Shown here: one piece after another, positions 36,933 through 44,763 of the stretch
How positions within the stretch are numbered: the stretch's first letter is position 1
How the letters are laid out: the number at the start of each line of letters is the position of its first letter
NCBI GenBank assembly: GCA_964444795.1
Contig: CAYUIQ010000032.1
Coordinates: 1-49,005, forward strand
Length of the DNA stretch: 49,005 nucleotides
Reading direction: 5' to 3'
From: JABMRP01 sp964444795
GTDB taxonomy: Bacteria > Planctomycetota > Planctomycetia > Pirellulales > Thermoguttaceae
Made by a program: the position numbers and the translations under genes
Notes under the pieces: model-generated
What the model was told of the DNA's origin: nothing
The model's database searches: none
Seen by the model: only the letters and a program-made list of their open reading frames with translations

Positions 36933-38084
36933 ATGATTGCTGTTCGATTTAGTCGATTTTCCGTTGCCGTCCCGTTTCTATGTGGCGTCGCGGTGGCGAT
37001 TGCCGCATTTCCGGTCTTGGCCGAAGGGCTCAAGTCGCCCGCGCCGGACGATGCGGCGGCCTATCAACGGGCGGTCGAAAAGGCCGTCCAGTTTCTCCGC
37101 ACCCAAGGGCAGTCCGACGATGGTTCCTATTCCGGGTTCACCGGTAGCGGAGTCACCTCGGTGGTGACCACGGGCCTGTTGCGTAACGGCCGAACGCCGA
37201 ACGATCCGCTGGTGGCCAAGAGCCTGCGATACCTGGAGAAGAACATGCAGGCCGACGGCGGTGCCGGGGCGCCCGAAAGCGCGCTACGAAACTACGAAAC
37301 GTGCCTGGCCCTGCTCTGCTTCGTCGAGGCCAACCGCGACGGGCGTTACGACAAGACGGTCAAGAAGGCCGAGTTGTTTCTCAAAGGCCTGCAATGGGAC
37401 GAAGACGAAGGTCACAACAAGTCGAGTGAATACTACGGCGGAGCCGGATACGGAACGCACGAACGGCCCGACCTATCCAACACGAGTTTCCTCATCGAAG
37501 CCCTCAAGGCGGCCGGCAACGGTCCCGACGACGAGGCGATGCAGAAGGCCCTGATCTTCGTCAACCGATGCCAGAACCTGGAAACCGAGCACAACACGAC
37601 CAAGTTTGCCGGGAAGATCGCCGATGGCAGCATGTACTACACACCGGCGGCCGGCGGAACCAGTCAGGCGGGCGAGACGGCCAACGGCGGCTTGCGAGGC
37701 TACGGGTCGATGACCTACGCGGGTCTCAAGAGCATGATCTACGCCGGCGTGGGACCCGACGATCCCCGTGTCAAAGCGGCCTTCGAGTGGGCCAGCAAAC
37801 ATTACGACCTGAAGACCAACCCGGGGATGGGCGACGCCGGCTTGTACTACTACTACCACATGTTTGCCAAAGCGCTCGATGCGATGGACATCGACGAGAT
37901 CGAGGACGCCGATGGCGTGAAGCACGATTGGCGTGCCGAACTGCGGGCCGAGTTGGTTTCCAAGCAGCGAGCCGACGGCTCCTGGACCAATAAGAACGAC
38001 CGCTGGCTGGAAGGCGATCCCAGTCTGGTCAGCGGCTACGTTCTGCTGACGCTCTCCTACTGCCGTCCGGAAGCCGAGAAGTAG
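36933..38084 (+). CDS. Secreted prenyltransferase/squalene-oxidase-repeat (alpha/alpha toroid) protein
   Basis: The 383-residue protein has a signal peptide (VAVPFLCGVAVAIAAFPVLA) and then toroid repeats: AVEKAVQFLRTQGQSDDGSY, SGVTSVVTTGLLRNG, SALRNYETCLALLCFVEAN, SNTSFLIEALKAAGNGP, YGSMTYAGLKSMIYAG and KQRADGSWTNKNDRWLEGD. The fold is that of squalene-hopene cyclases and related binding proteins, but the DxDD catalytic motif is not present, so enzyme activity is unproven. The domain resembles the C-terminus of the 19009-22866 product. GGAG lies 10 bases before the ATG. An inverted repeat follows. Confidence 0.9.
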   Translation: MIAVRFSRFSVAVPFLCGVAVAIAAFPVLAEGLKSPAPDDAAAYQRAVEKAVQFLRTQGQSDDGSYSGFTGSGVTSVVTTGLLRNGRTPNDPLVAKSLRYLEKNMQADGGAGAPESALRNYETCLALLCFVEANRDGRYDKTVKKAELFLKGLQWDEDEGHNKSSEYYGGAGYGTHERPDLSNTSFLIEALKAAGNGPDDEAMQKALIFVNRCQNLETEHNTTKFAGKIADGSMYYTPAAGGTSQAGETANGGLRGYGSMTYAGLKSMIYAGVGPDDPRVKAAFEWASKHYDLKTNPGMGDAGLYYYYHMFAKALDAMDIDEIEDADGVKHDWRAELRAELVSKQRADGSWTNKNDRWLEGDPSLVSGYVLLTLSYCRPEAEK

Positions 38085-38086
38085 AA

Positions 38087-38171
38087 GTGGGGTAGGTTTC
38101 CAACCTGCCAAAATCGCCACAAGGCTACCGCTCGATCTCCCCAGAAAAGGCAGGTTGGAAACCTACCCCAC
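38087..38171. repeat. 23-bp perfect inverted repeat
   Basis: Arms at 38087-38109 and 38149-38171 (core GGTAGGTTTCCAACCTGCC) are perfectly complementary and separated by 39 bases. The left arm starts three bases after the toroid gene stop, and the right arm ends 26 bases before the nitroreductase start. It is unlike the other repeats of the window in sequence. Confidence 0.9.
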
Positions 38172-38197
38172 GCCCCCGACCGACGGAGCGAATCATC

Positions 38198-38722
38198 ATG
38201 GACGTTTTCGAGGCCTTTGCCCGGCGATACAGCTACCGGGGCGATTTTACCGACGCGCCCGTGCCGCGAGAGGATCTGACCAAGATCGTTCAGGCGGGCA
38301 TTCAAGCGCCGACGGCCTGCAACGAGCAGATCGCGTCGTTTGTGATCGTCGACGCCCCCGAGACCCTTGGCCAAATCGCCCAAATCGTCGATTACCCCGT
38401 CTGCAATACGGCCCGGGCGATGATCGCCTGCGTGGCCGACCCGCGGCCTGTTTACGAGCAGCTTTCGTTTGCCGTGGAAGACTGTGCCGCCTCGGTCGAG
38501 AACATGCTGTTGGCCATCACGGCCCTGGGATACGCCACGGTCTGGCTCGACGGCGTCTTGCGGCGCGCCGACGTAGCCGAGCAAATCGGCCAAATTCTTG
38601 GCGTACCCGTCGGCCGGGCGGTGCGAATTCTCCTCCCCCTGGGCGTGGCCGCCGAACCCGGCTCGCAGAAGGAAAAGCTTCCCTTCTCGCAGCGAGCATG
38701 GTTTAATCATTGGGGTGGTTAA
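38198..38722 (+). CDS. Nitroreductase-family FMN protein
   Basis: The 174-residue product is a short nitroreductase-fold oxidoreductase. MDVFEAFARRYSYRGDFTDAP is the usual N-terminus with the FMN-phosphate-binding Arg pair, IQAPTACNEQIASFVIVDAP follows the family pattern (usually APSAxNxQPW), and AASVENMLLAITALGYATVWLDG is the conserved helix near the flavin. Members reduce nitroaromatics, quinones or other acceptors with NAD(P)H; the substrate here is unknown. The ATG at 38198 follows a CGGAGC site. Confidence 0.9.
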   Translation: MDVFEAFARRYSYRGDFTDAPVPREDLTKIVQAGIQAPTACNEQIASFVIVDAPETLGQIAQIVDYPVCNTARAMIACVADPRPVYEQLSFAVEDCAASVENMLLAITALGYATVWLDGVLRRADVAEQIGQILGVPVGRAVRILLPLGVAAEPGSQKEKLPFSQRAWFNHWGG

Positions 38723-38990
38723 GGTGCTACTGGCATCTTGACCGTGCTTCTTGGACTCGTAGCTTGCAGTGGGCAGCGACCAAGAATCACTCCGCGAATT
38801 GATCGCCACGAAGCGACGTGGTACGCTGCAACTCCCGGCGACGCTGGTAATCATAACCCGAAGCGTAAGCGAGGGACGGGGATTGCGAGGATTCGACCCC
38901 TTTACCGCCTCGCTCACGCTTCGGGTTACTAACGGGCTGCCAGATGCAAGCTACGAGCCGAAGCAGCACTGGCGAGAGGCCAGTGGCACC
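38723..38990. repeat. 268-bp composite element with 55-bp imperfect terminal inverted repeats and a nested palindrome
   Basis: Bases 38723-38777 and 38936-38990 form an imperfect inverted repeat (about four in five bases match; 13 consecutive matches around CTCGTAGCTTGCA). Inside it, 38854-38874 and 38908-38928 form a second inverted repeat of the AACCCGAAGCGTAAGCGAGG family seen at 35645. The right end also folds on itself (CACTGGC/GCCAGTG, 38967-38985). It fills the whole gap between the nitroreductase stop and the sulfatase leader. No transposase is encoded, so it is a non-autonomous element or the remains of one. Confidence 0.75.
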
Positions 38991-39012
38991 CATATCCCAT
39001 CGAGAGATCCCC

Positions 39013-40467
39013 ATGACCAATCCATCGAACATTGGCCGCCGCCAGTTTCTGCAAACGGCCGCCCTCGGCGCTGCCGCTTCGGCATTGGTGCCCGGCACCG
39101 TCTCAGCGGCCGACGACCGCAATACAGCCGCGCGACGTCCGAACGTCGTCTTCATCCTGACCGACCAGTGGCGAGCCCAGGCGACCGGTTACGCGGGCGA
39201 TCCCAACGTCAAAACGCCCCATCTCGACCGGCTTGCCGGGCAGAGCGTCAACTTCGCCAACGCCGTGTCCGGCTGCCCGGTCTGTTCTCCCTATCGGGGT
39301 AGCCTGATGACCGGCCAGTATCCGTTGAGCCACGGCGTGTTTCTCAACGACGTTTGCCTCAGCAACGACGCCGTCTCGCTGGCCCAGGCTTTCGGCTCCG
39401 GCGGATGCCACACGGGCTACATCGGCAAGTGGCATCTCGACGGACACGGCCGGTCGAGTTTCATTCCCAAGGAGCGACGCCAGGGATTCGGGTTCTGGCG
39501 GACGGCCGAGTGTACGCACAACTACAACCACTCGCACTACCACGGCGATGAAAACGTCAAGCGGTATTGGGAAGGCTACGACGCCATCGCCCAGACGGCC
39601 GAAGCCCGGCAGTACATCCGCGGGCATCAGCAGGAGCCCTTCGCGCTGGTCCTTTCCCTGGGCCCGCCCCACAACCCGTATCAGACGGCACCCGAGCGAT
39701 TCCGCGCGATGTACGATCCAAAGGAAATCGCCTTGCGGCCCAACGTCCCCACGGCGGCCCAAGCGGCCGCGCGGCGCGACCTGGCCGGCTACTACGCCCA
39801 CGCTTCGGCATTGGACGAGTGTACGGGCCGGATAATCGAAACGCTGGCGGAGTGTGGATTGACCGACGACACGATCCTCGTCTTCACCTCCGACCACGGC
39901 GATATGCTCGGTTCGCAGGGCATGGCGCGGAAGCAGAAACCGTGGGACGAATCGATTCGCGTGCCCTTTCTGCTGCGTTGGCCCCGGGCGTTGGGTTCGC
40001 AGGGCCGCAAGCTGCTGGTGCCGATCAACACGCCCGACATCATGCCCACGCTGTTGGGACTCTGCGGGCTGGACATCCCCAAGACGGTCGAGGGCGAGAA
40101 CCGTTCTCCCTTGCTTCGCGGCCAGGAGGACGCCCCGGACGAAGCGGCCCTGATCACGTGTCCCAGCCCGTTCGGCGAATGGACCCGTCAGCGCGGCGGT
40201 CGCGAGCTTCGCGGGGTTCGTACGGCGCGGTATACTTACGTCCGCTCGCTCGACGGCCCCTGGCTGTTATACGACAATCGCAATGATCCGTATCAGTTGG
40301 ACAATTTAGCGGGCAAGTCGGAGCATGTGGCCTTGCAGAACCGGCTCGACGCCGTCTTGCAACGGAAACTGAAGGAGACCGACGACGAATTCCTGCCGGG
40401 GAGGCACTACGTCGAGAAGTGGGGCTACAAGACCGCCGCAAACGGCACCGTGCCGTATACGCCGTAG
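39013..40467 (+). CDS. Type I sulfatase with Tat signal
   Basis: The 484-residue enzyme has a twin-arginine signal (GRRQFLQTAALGAAASALVPG), metal-binding FILTDQW (Asp51), the formylglycine motif CSPYRGSLMTG with the modified Cys at 91, and IGKWHLDGHG. A second metal-site motif, VFTSDHGDMLGSQG, follows. The CxPxR form means activation by a formylglycine-generating enzyme or anSME. Planctomycetes carry many such sulfatases for sulfated polysaccharides; the substrate here is unknown. The ATG at 39013 gives a proper signal peptide; the longer frame reads through the repeat element. The ribosome-binding site is weak (GAGAG). Confidence 0.94.
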   Translation: MTNPSNIGRRQFLQTAALGAAASALVPGTVSAADDRNTAARRPNVVFILTDQWRAQATGYAGDPNVKTPHLDRLAGQSVNFANAVSGCPVCSPYRGSLMTGQYPLSHGVFLNDVCLSNDAVSLAQAFGSGGCHTGYIGKWHLDGHGRSSFIPKERRQGFGFWRTAECTHNYNHSHYHGDENVKRYWEGYDAIAQTAEARQYIRGHQQEPFALVLSLGPPHNPYQTAPERFRAMYDPKEIALRPNVPTAAQAAARRDLAGYYAHASALDECTGRIIETLAECGLTDDTILVFTSDHGDMLGSQGMARKQKPWDESIRVPFLLRWPRALGSQGRKLLVPINTPDIMPTLLGLCGLDIPKTVEGENRSPLLRGQEDAPDEAALITCPSPFGEWTRQRGGRELRGVRTARYTYVRSLDGPWLLYDNRNDPYQLDNLAGKSEHVALQNRLDAVLQRKLKETDDEFLPGRHYVEKWGYKTAANGTVPYTP

Positions 40468-40484
40468 TTCGGCAGCAAATGCGC

Positions 40485-40568
40485 CGAACTGACACGACCT
40501 TCTCTGCTCCCTCCTGTTCAAAAAGAAGAAAGATTGGAACAGGAGGGAGCAGAGGAAGCAGAGAATTG
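40485..40568 (+). repeat. Left direct repeat flanking the GxxExxY gene
   Basis: This 84-base block recurs at 41002-41103 in the same orientation with only a few substitutions and an 18-base insertion. It contains a perfect 18-bp inverted repeat (40502-40519 with 40537-40554, core TGCTCCCTCCTGTTC) with a purine-rich 17-base loop. Confidence 0.92.
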
Positions 40569-40601
40569 ATTTGTTTTGAACCCAGCAAGGCAGGGAGCTA
40601 C

Positions 40602-41009
40602 ATGCATCGTCTTTTCAAACAGGCGGACAGTATGACTCGTGATGTCATCGGGGCGGCGATTGAAGTTCACAAAGACAAAGGGCCGGGATTGCTCGAATCG
40701 GTCTATGAATGGTGTTTTGGCAAGGAACTGCAATTGCGGGGCTACGACGTGCAGACCCAAGAGTCGGTGGTCATTCGCTACAAAGGTTTCAAACGTGAGG
40801 ATCCGCTGAAGTTCGATGTCCTCGTGGATTCCTGCCTATTGGTTGAAATCAAAGCTGTCGATTCTGTACACCCGATCCACAAGGCCCAAGTGCTGAGCTA
40901 CATGAAACTGCTGGATATTCCGCTGGGCCTATTGATCAACTTCAACGTAGAAAGACTGACCGAAGGCGTGTCCCGGCTGATTCTCCCCGGTGCAAGTTCG
41001 GCGAACTGA
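40602..41009 (+). CDS. GxxExxY-family protein (PD-(D/E)XK nuclease-like)
   Basis: The 135-residue protein has the family motif GLLESVY (about residues 30-36) after IGAAIEVHKDKGP, then a nuclease-like core with KFDVLVDSCLLVEIKAVDSV (the D and ExK pattern of PD-(D/E)XK enzymes), HKAQVLSYMKLLDIPLGLLI and NFNVERLTEGVSRLIL. The biological role of GxxExxY proteins is unknown. The ATG at 40602 is preceded by GGGAG; an upstream extension reads through the left direct repeat. The stop codon lies inside the right direct repeat. Repeat-flanked placement between unrelated genes suggests a mobile cassette. Confidence 0.9.
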   Translation: MHRLFKQADSMTRDVIGAAIEVHKDKGPGLLESVYEWCFGKELQLRGYDVQTQESVVIRYKGFKREDPLKFDVLVDSCLLVEIKAVDSVHPIHKAQVLSYMKLLDIPLGLLINFNVERLTEGVSRLILPGASSAN

Positions 41010-41103
41010 CACAACCTTCTCTGCTCCCTCTGCTCCCTCTGCTCCCTCCTGTTCAAAAAGAAGAAAGATTGGAACAGGAGGGAGTAGAGGAAGCAGAGAA
41101 TTG
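41002..41103 (+). repeat. Right direct repeat flanking the GxxExxY gene
   Basis: This is the second copy of the block at 40485-40568, 102 bases long. The 18 extra bases are two more copies of a 9-base unit (TGCTCCCTC). One change in the right half of its inverted repeat (C to T) leaves a G-T pair, so the hairpin is kept. The first bases overlap the stop of the GxxExxY gene. Confidence 0.92.
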
Positions 41104-41237
41104 GGCGATCTTGAACTAAAGGCTCGTACGGAAATCAGTTCCCATCCGAGTCCCAAGATTCTGTCATGCCATGTTTGATGGGTGCCACGGGCCGCATAAC
41201 CCTTCGGAAAATTGAGCAGACAAGGAACCTCAGGCCA

Positions 41238-42653
41238 ATGTCCCACCGACGCGTGTTTCTTCTCGCGCTCTCTGTGGCCGTTGCGTGGTCGATCACACAT
41301 GCCGCGGCCTACGCACAAGAAGAACGCCAGCGGCGGGAAACATTGCGGGCCCCTTTTCCGCCGGAAGTCCGCGATTCGGCCGTTATCAGTCCCGACGGAC
41401 GGCATCTGGCCTACGTCCAACCCAGCGGCGAGCAACAGGCCGTGGTCGTCGACGGCAAGGCGGACCCGCCGTTTGATCGGGTGGCTGCGTTGAACTTCAG
41501 TCCCCACGGGCGTCGCTGGGCCTACGCGGCACGCACCGGGACCGACTGGCGTATCGTGGTCGACGGCGCCCCGCAGGAGGCCTATCGCCGCGTGGGCCGG
41601 CCCGAGTTCAATGCCGACGGCACGCGACTGGCCTACGTTGCCTTGGTCGATGAAGAAAACGTTGCCGTGATCGAGGACGGCAAACCGCCCGGCAAATCGT
41701 ACGAGCGGATCCTCAATGGCGATCTCTTCTTCAGCCCCGGCGGCAAGCGATTGGCATACGGCGCGAGGAAGGAGGGCAAGTGGTACGCGGTCGTTGATGG
41801 AACCGAATTCGGCCCGTACGATTTCCTCGGCGCAAGCACGGGCATCCAATTCGCCGACGACGGCAAGCAAGTCGCTTGGGCCGCCTTAGTCGACTTGCAG
41901 GCCGAGAAGTGGTGCGTTGTCATCGACGGGAAGAATCAGAAGATCTACGACAACATTGGCCAGATCGTGTTCAGTCCCGAGGGGAGTCGCCTGGCCTATA
42001 CGGCGATGGACGGCGATCGGTGGCGGATTGTCGCCGGTGACCAACAGCGGGAAGGCTCGTACGATGCCGTCGGCGAGGGTACGCTGCTTTACAGTCCCAA
42101 CGGCAAACATCTGGCCTGTGCCGTCCGATCCGGCGACAAGTGGCTGGCCGCGATCGACGGCAAATCGCTTCGCAAGTACGACGAGTTTTCCGGCTACGAC
42201 GGCGTGGCCGAGATGAAATTCAGCCCCGACAGCCGGTTCCTGGCCTATGTGGTCGCCGTGGGAACGACCGAGATGGTGGTGGTCAATACCCGCGAGCAGA
42301 AGACGTTCGACCGCGTCGGCGGCGGCACGCTGGTGTTCAGTCGCGACAGCCGGCGGTTAGGGTATATTGCCCGAGTGGGCGACGACGCGGTGGCCGTGGT
42401 CGGCGGAAAGCGAAGCGAGCCGTACGACATGATCGGCTATCTCAACTTCACCCCCGACGGGCGGCACACCGTCTTTGCCGCCACCAAGGACACCCACGCG
42501 TTCACGGTGGTCGACGGCCGCGAGGCATCGCGACACTTCGACGCGATCTGGAACCCCCCGGACCGCCGGCTGATTTTCTCCACGGAAGAGGCCTTCCACT
42601 ACATGGCCATCGAAGACAACGCAATGTATTTGGTCGAGGAACTTGCAGAATAA
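41238..42653 (+). CDS. Secreted beta-propeller protein (TolB/WD40-like repeats)
   Basis: The 471-residue product has a signal peptide (VFLLALSVAVAWSITHAAAYAQ) and then about ten repeats of 35-45 residues with the PD40-type pattern SPDGRHLAYV (for example ISPDGRHLAYVQ, FSPHGRRWAYAAR, FNADGTRLAYVAL, FSPEGSRLAYTAM, YSPNGKHLACAVR, FTPDGRHTVFAAT). Alternating segments read VVVDGKAD or VVIDGKNQ. Such repeats form a propeller; no catalytic residues are recognised. It lies 20 bases before the GH172-family gene on the same strand, so co-transcription is likely. Confidence 0.85.
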   Translation: MSHRRVFLLALSVAVAWSITHAAAYAQEERQRRETLRAPFPPEVRDSAVISPDGRHLAYVQPSGEQQAVVVDGKADPPFDRVAALNFSPHGRRWAYAARTGTDWRIVVDGAPQEAYRRVGRPEFNADGTRLAYVALVDEENVAVIEDGKPPGKSYERILNGDLFFSPGGKRLAYGARKEGKWYAVVDGTEFGPYDFLGASTGIQFADDGKQVAWAALVDLQAEKWCVVIDGKNQKIYDNIGQIVFSPEGSRLAYTAMDGDRWRIVAGDQQREGSYDAVGEGTLLYSPNGKHLACAVRSGDKWLAAIDGKSLRKYDEFSGYDGVAEMKFSPDSRFLAYVVAVGTTEMVVVNTREQKTFDRVGGGTLVFSRDSRRLGYIARVGDDAVAVVGGKRSEPYDMIGYLNFTPDGRHTVFAATKDTHAFTVVDGREASRHFDAIWNPPDRRLIFSTEEAFHYMAIEDNAMYLVEELAE

Positions 42654-42673
42654 CCCAACACGGAGATCCAATC

Positions 42674-44707
42674 ATGAAGACCCGTTGCATGCTGCTGATG
42701 CTCCCCCTGGTGCTGATCGCCGTCACGGCTCGCGGGGAGGAAAAAACCGTCACCTTCGCTTCACTGCTTGGGGAGATGGTCGACCGCGAGGCGGCGGCCC
42801 GATTCCCCGATCCGGCCTATACCTGCCGGCAGCAGAGCAGTTACGATCCGCAGTCCAAATCGGCCGACGACCCGGTCACCTGGATGGCCAATAACGACTG
42901 GAGCCACTTTCGCGGGGTCCGAAAGCAGGCGGATCGTGAAGAATCGGTGATGCTCGACGCACGGGGGCCAGGATGCGTGGTGCGCATCTGGGCCACGGCC
43001 TTCAACCCCCGCGGCACGATTCGCGTCTACATCGACGACCAGCCCGAACCGGCCATCGAAGAGCGAGTCGACTTGCTCATCGGCGGCGAGGCGCTGGTGG
43101 GCAAACCGCTTTCCGAAGTGTGCGCCCGGGGGATGAACTTCCATCTGCCCATCCCTTACGCCAAGCGGTGCGTCATCACCTACGATCGGCCGCACTTCTG
43201 GACGACCGGCGAGCGAAAGCGCGAAAACCAACTCTACTATCAGATCAACTACCGCACGTACGAGGAGGGCACCCAAGTCGAGCCGTATAGCCCGGAGGTC
43301 TTCGCCGCGGCGAAAGAGCAGATTGCGGCGTTGCAGAAGCAACTGTTGGATCCGGAAGCGGGGATCCCGGCCAACGAAGGTTCCGACTTCTCGCCGGATA
43401 GCGAAACTCTGCTGCCTGGAGAGAAGACAGAGTTCGGCAGCGACACAAAAGTCCCGCATGCCATCCGGCGTCTTGCTATCCGTCTGGAAGCCGAAGACCT
43501 GGAGGCGGCCACGCGATCCACGGTCCTGGAACTCTCGTTCGACGGCCACGATACTGTGTGGTGTCCCGTCGGCGATTTCTTCGGCAGCGGTGTCGGCGTG
43601 AATCCCTACAAAGGCTGGTGGCGAAACGTGGACAAGGACGGCTGGATGACCTGCTATTGGGTCATGCCGTATCAGAAAGGATTCAACTTTTCCGTGAGTA
43701 ATCTGGGCGACCAGACGGTGAAAGTCACAGCGAGAATCGATACAACCTCCTGGCAATGGGACGACCGCTCGATGGTCTTCCACTGCAACTGGCGGCAAGA
43801 ATACCCCATCGACACCGCCACCAAGCACGACTGGAACTACCTCGAAGCGACCGGCAAAGGCGTGTTCATGGGCGATACGCTGGCGCTGAACAACCCGACC
43901 GAGATCTGGTGGGGCGAAGGGGACGAGAAGATCTATTTCGACGGCGAGAAGTTTCCCTCCCATTTCGGCACCGGCACCGAAGACTATTACGGCTATGCCT
44001 GGTGTACACCGGAGTTTTTCCAGACGCCCTTTCATGCGCAACCACGCGCCGAGGGCCCGCGCAACAAGGGCCACGTGACCAACACCCGGGGGCGGCTGCT
44101 CGATGGGATTCCGTTTACCGAGTCGTTCCGCTTCGACATGGAAGTCTGGCACTGGCGTCCGGTCAACGTGGCCTACGCGGCGACAACCTACTGGTACGGC
44201 ATGCCGGGGGCCAAGGGCAACCACGGCCCGGCGCCCGAGCAGGCGAAGGTCTACGTCGCCCAAGGGCCCAAGCCGCGCGTAGTCGAAGGGGCCATCGAGG
44301 GCGAAACCCTCAAGATCATCGAGAAGACCGGCGGAACGACCGAGATCCAGGATCTTCCCGAATTTCGTTGGAGCAACAACAAGCAACTCTGGTGGCGCGA
44401 CGGCGCCGTGGGCGACAAGCTGGTGATTGCCGTGCCGGTCGAGAAGGCCGGCCACTACGCACTATCGGCCGGGCTGACCAAGGCAATCGACTACGGCATC
44501 GTCCGACTCTCGCTCGACGACAAGCCGCTGGGCAAACCGCTCGATCTGATCAACGCCGGCGTGATCTCGAAAGCCTACGAGTTCGGCATCCACCAACTCT
44601 CTGCCGGCGAGCACCGGCTGACCATCGAGATCACCGGCGCCAACCCCCGGGCGGTCCAACGCCGGATGTTCGGGTTGGACTACCTGAAACTGGTCGAGGT
44701 GCCATGA
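42674..44707 (+). CDS. Secreted DUF2961 (glycoside hydrolase family 172-like) protein
   Basis: The 677-residue product has a signal peptide (CMLLMLPLVLIAVTARGEE) and a DUF2961 jelly-roll core: RGPGCVVRIWATAFNPRGTI, DFFGSGVGVNPYKGWW, WVMPYQKGFNFSVSNLGDQ and the hallmark FGTGTEDYYGYAWC near residues 432-445. DUF2961 is GH172, whose characterised members act on difructose dianhydrides and D-arabinofuranosides. About 100 C-terminal residues form an extra beta-rich domain (HYALSAGLTKAIDYGIVRLS, LSAGEHRLTIEITG), probably carbohydrate-binding. CGGAGA precedes the ATG at 42674. It follows the propeller gene by 20 bases. Confidence 0.9.
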   Translation: MKTRCMLLMLPLVLIAVTARGEEKTVTFASLLGEMVDREAAARFPDPAYTCRQQSSYDPQSKSADDPVTWMANNDWSHFRGVRKQADREESVMLDARGPGCVVRIWATAFNPRGTIRVYIDDQPEPAIEERVDLLIGGEALVGKPLSEVCARGMNFHLPIPYAKRCVITYDRPHFWTTGERKRENQLYYQINYRTYEEGTQVEPYSPEVFAAAKEQIAALQKQLLDPEAGIPANEGSDFSPDSETLLPGEKTEFGSDTKVPHAIRRLAIRLEAEDLEAATRSTVLELSFDGHDTVWCPVGDFFGSGVGVNPYKGWWRNVDKDGWMTCYWVMPYQKGFNFSVSNLGDQTVKVTARIDTTSWQWDDRSMVFHCNWRQEYPIDTATKHDWNYLEATGKGVFMGDTLALNNPTEIWWGEGDEKIYFDGEKFPSHFGTGTEDYYGYAWCTPEFFQTPFHAQPRAEGPRNKGHVTNTRGRLLDGIPFTESFRFDMEVWHWRPVNVAYAATTYWYGMPGAKGNHGPAPEQAKVYVAQGPKPRVVEGAIEGETLKIIEKTGGTTEIQDLPEFRWSNNKQLWWRDGAVGDKLVIAVPVEKAGHYALSAGLTKAIDYGIVRLSLDDKPLGKPLDLINAGVISKAYEFGIHQLSAGEHRLTIEITGANPRAVQRRMFGLDYLKLVEVP

Positions 44708-44763
44708 CATGAGACCTTGTTCCCGTGCCATGCGTGCCGGCGACCTGCTTGGGTAAAGGGAGG

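Noticed and set aside
36933..38084. Functional squalene-hopene cyclase.
   Set aside because: The toroid repeats are present, but the DxDD catalytic motif is not, and the protein is about half the usual cyclase length.
40419..40601. N-terminal extension of the GxxExxY protein.
   Set aside because: It would read through the left direct repeat, and a GGGAG site supports the later ATG.
42761..44455. A 564-residue open frame on the minus strand opposite the GH172-like gene.
   Set aside because: The plus frame has a signal peptide and the GH172 hallmark; the minus frame has no recognisable features.
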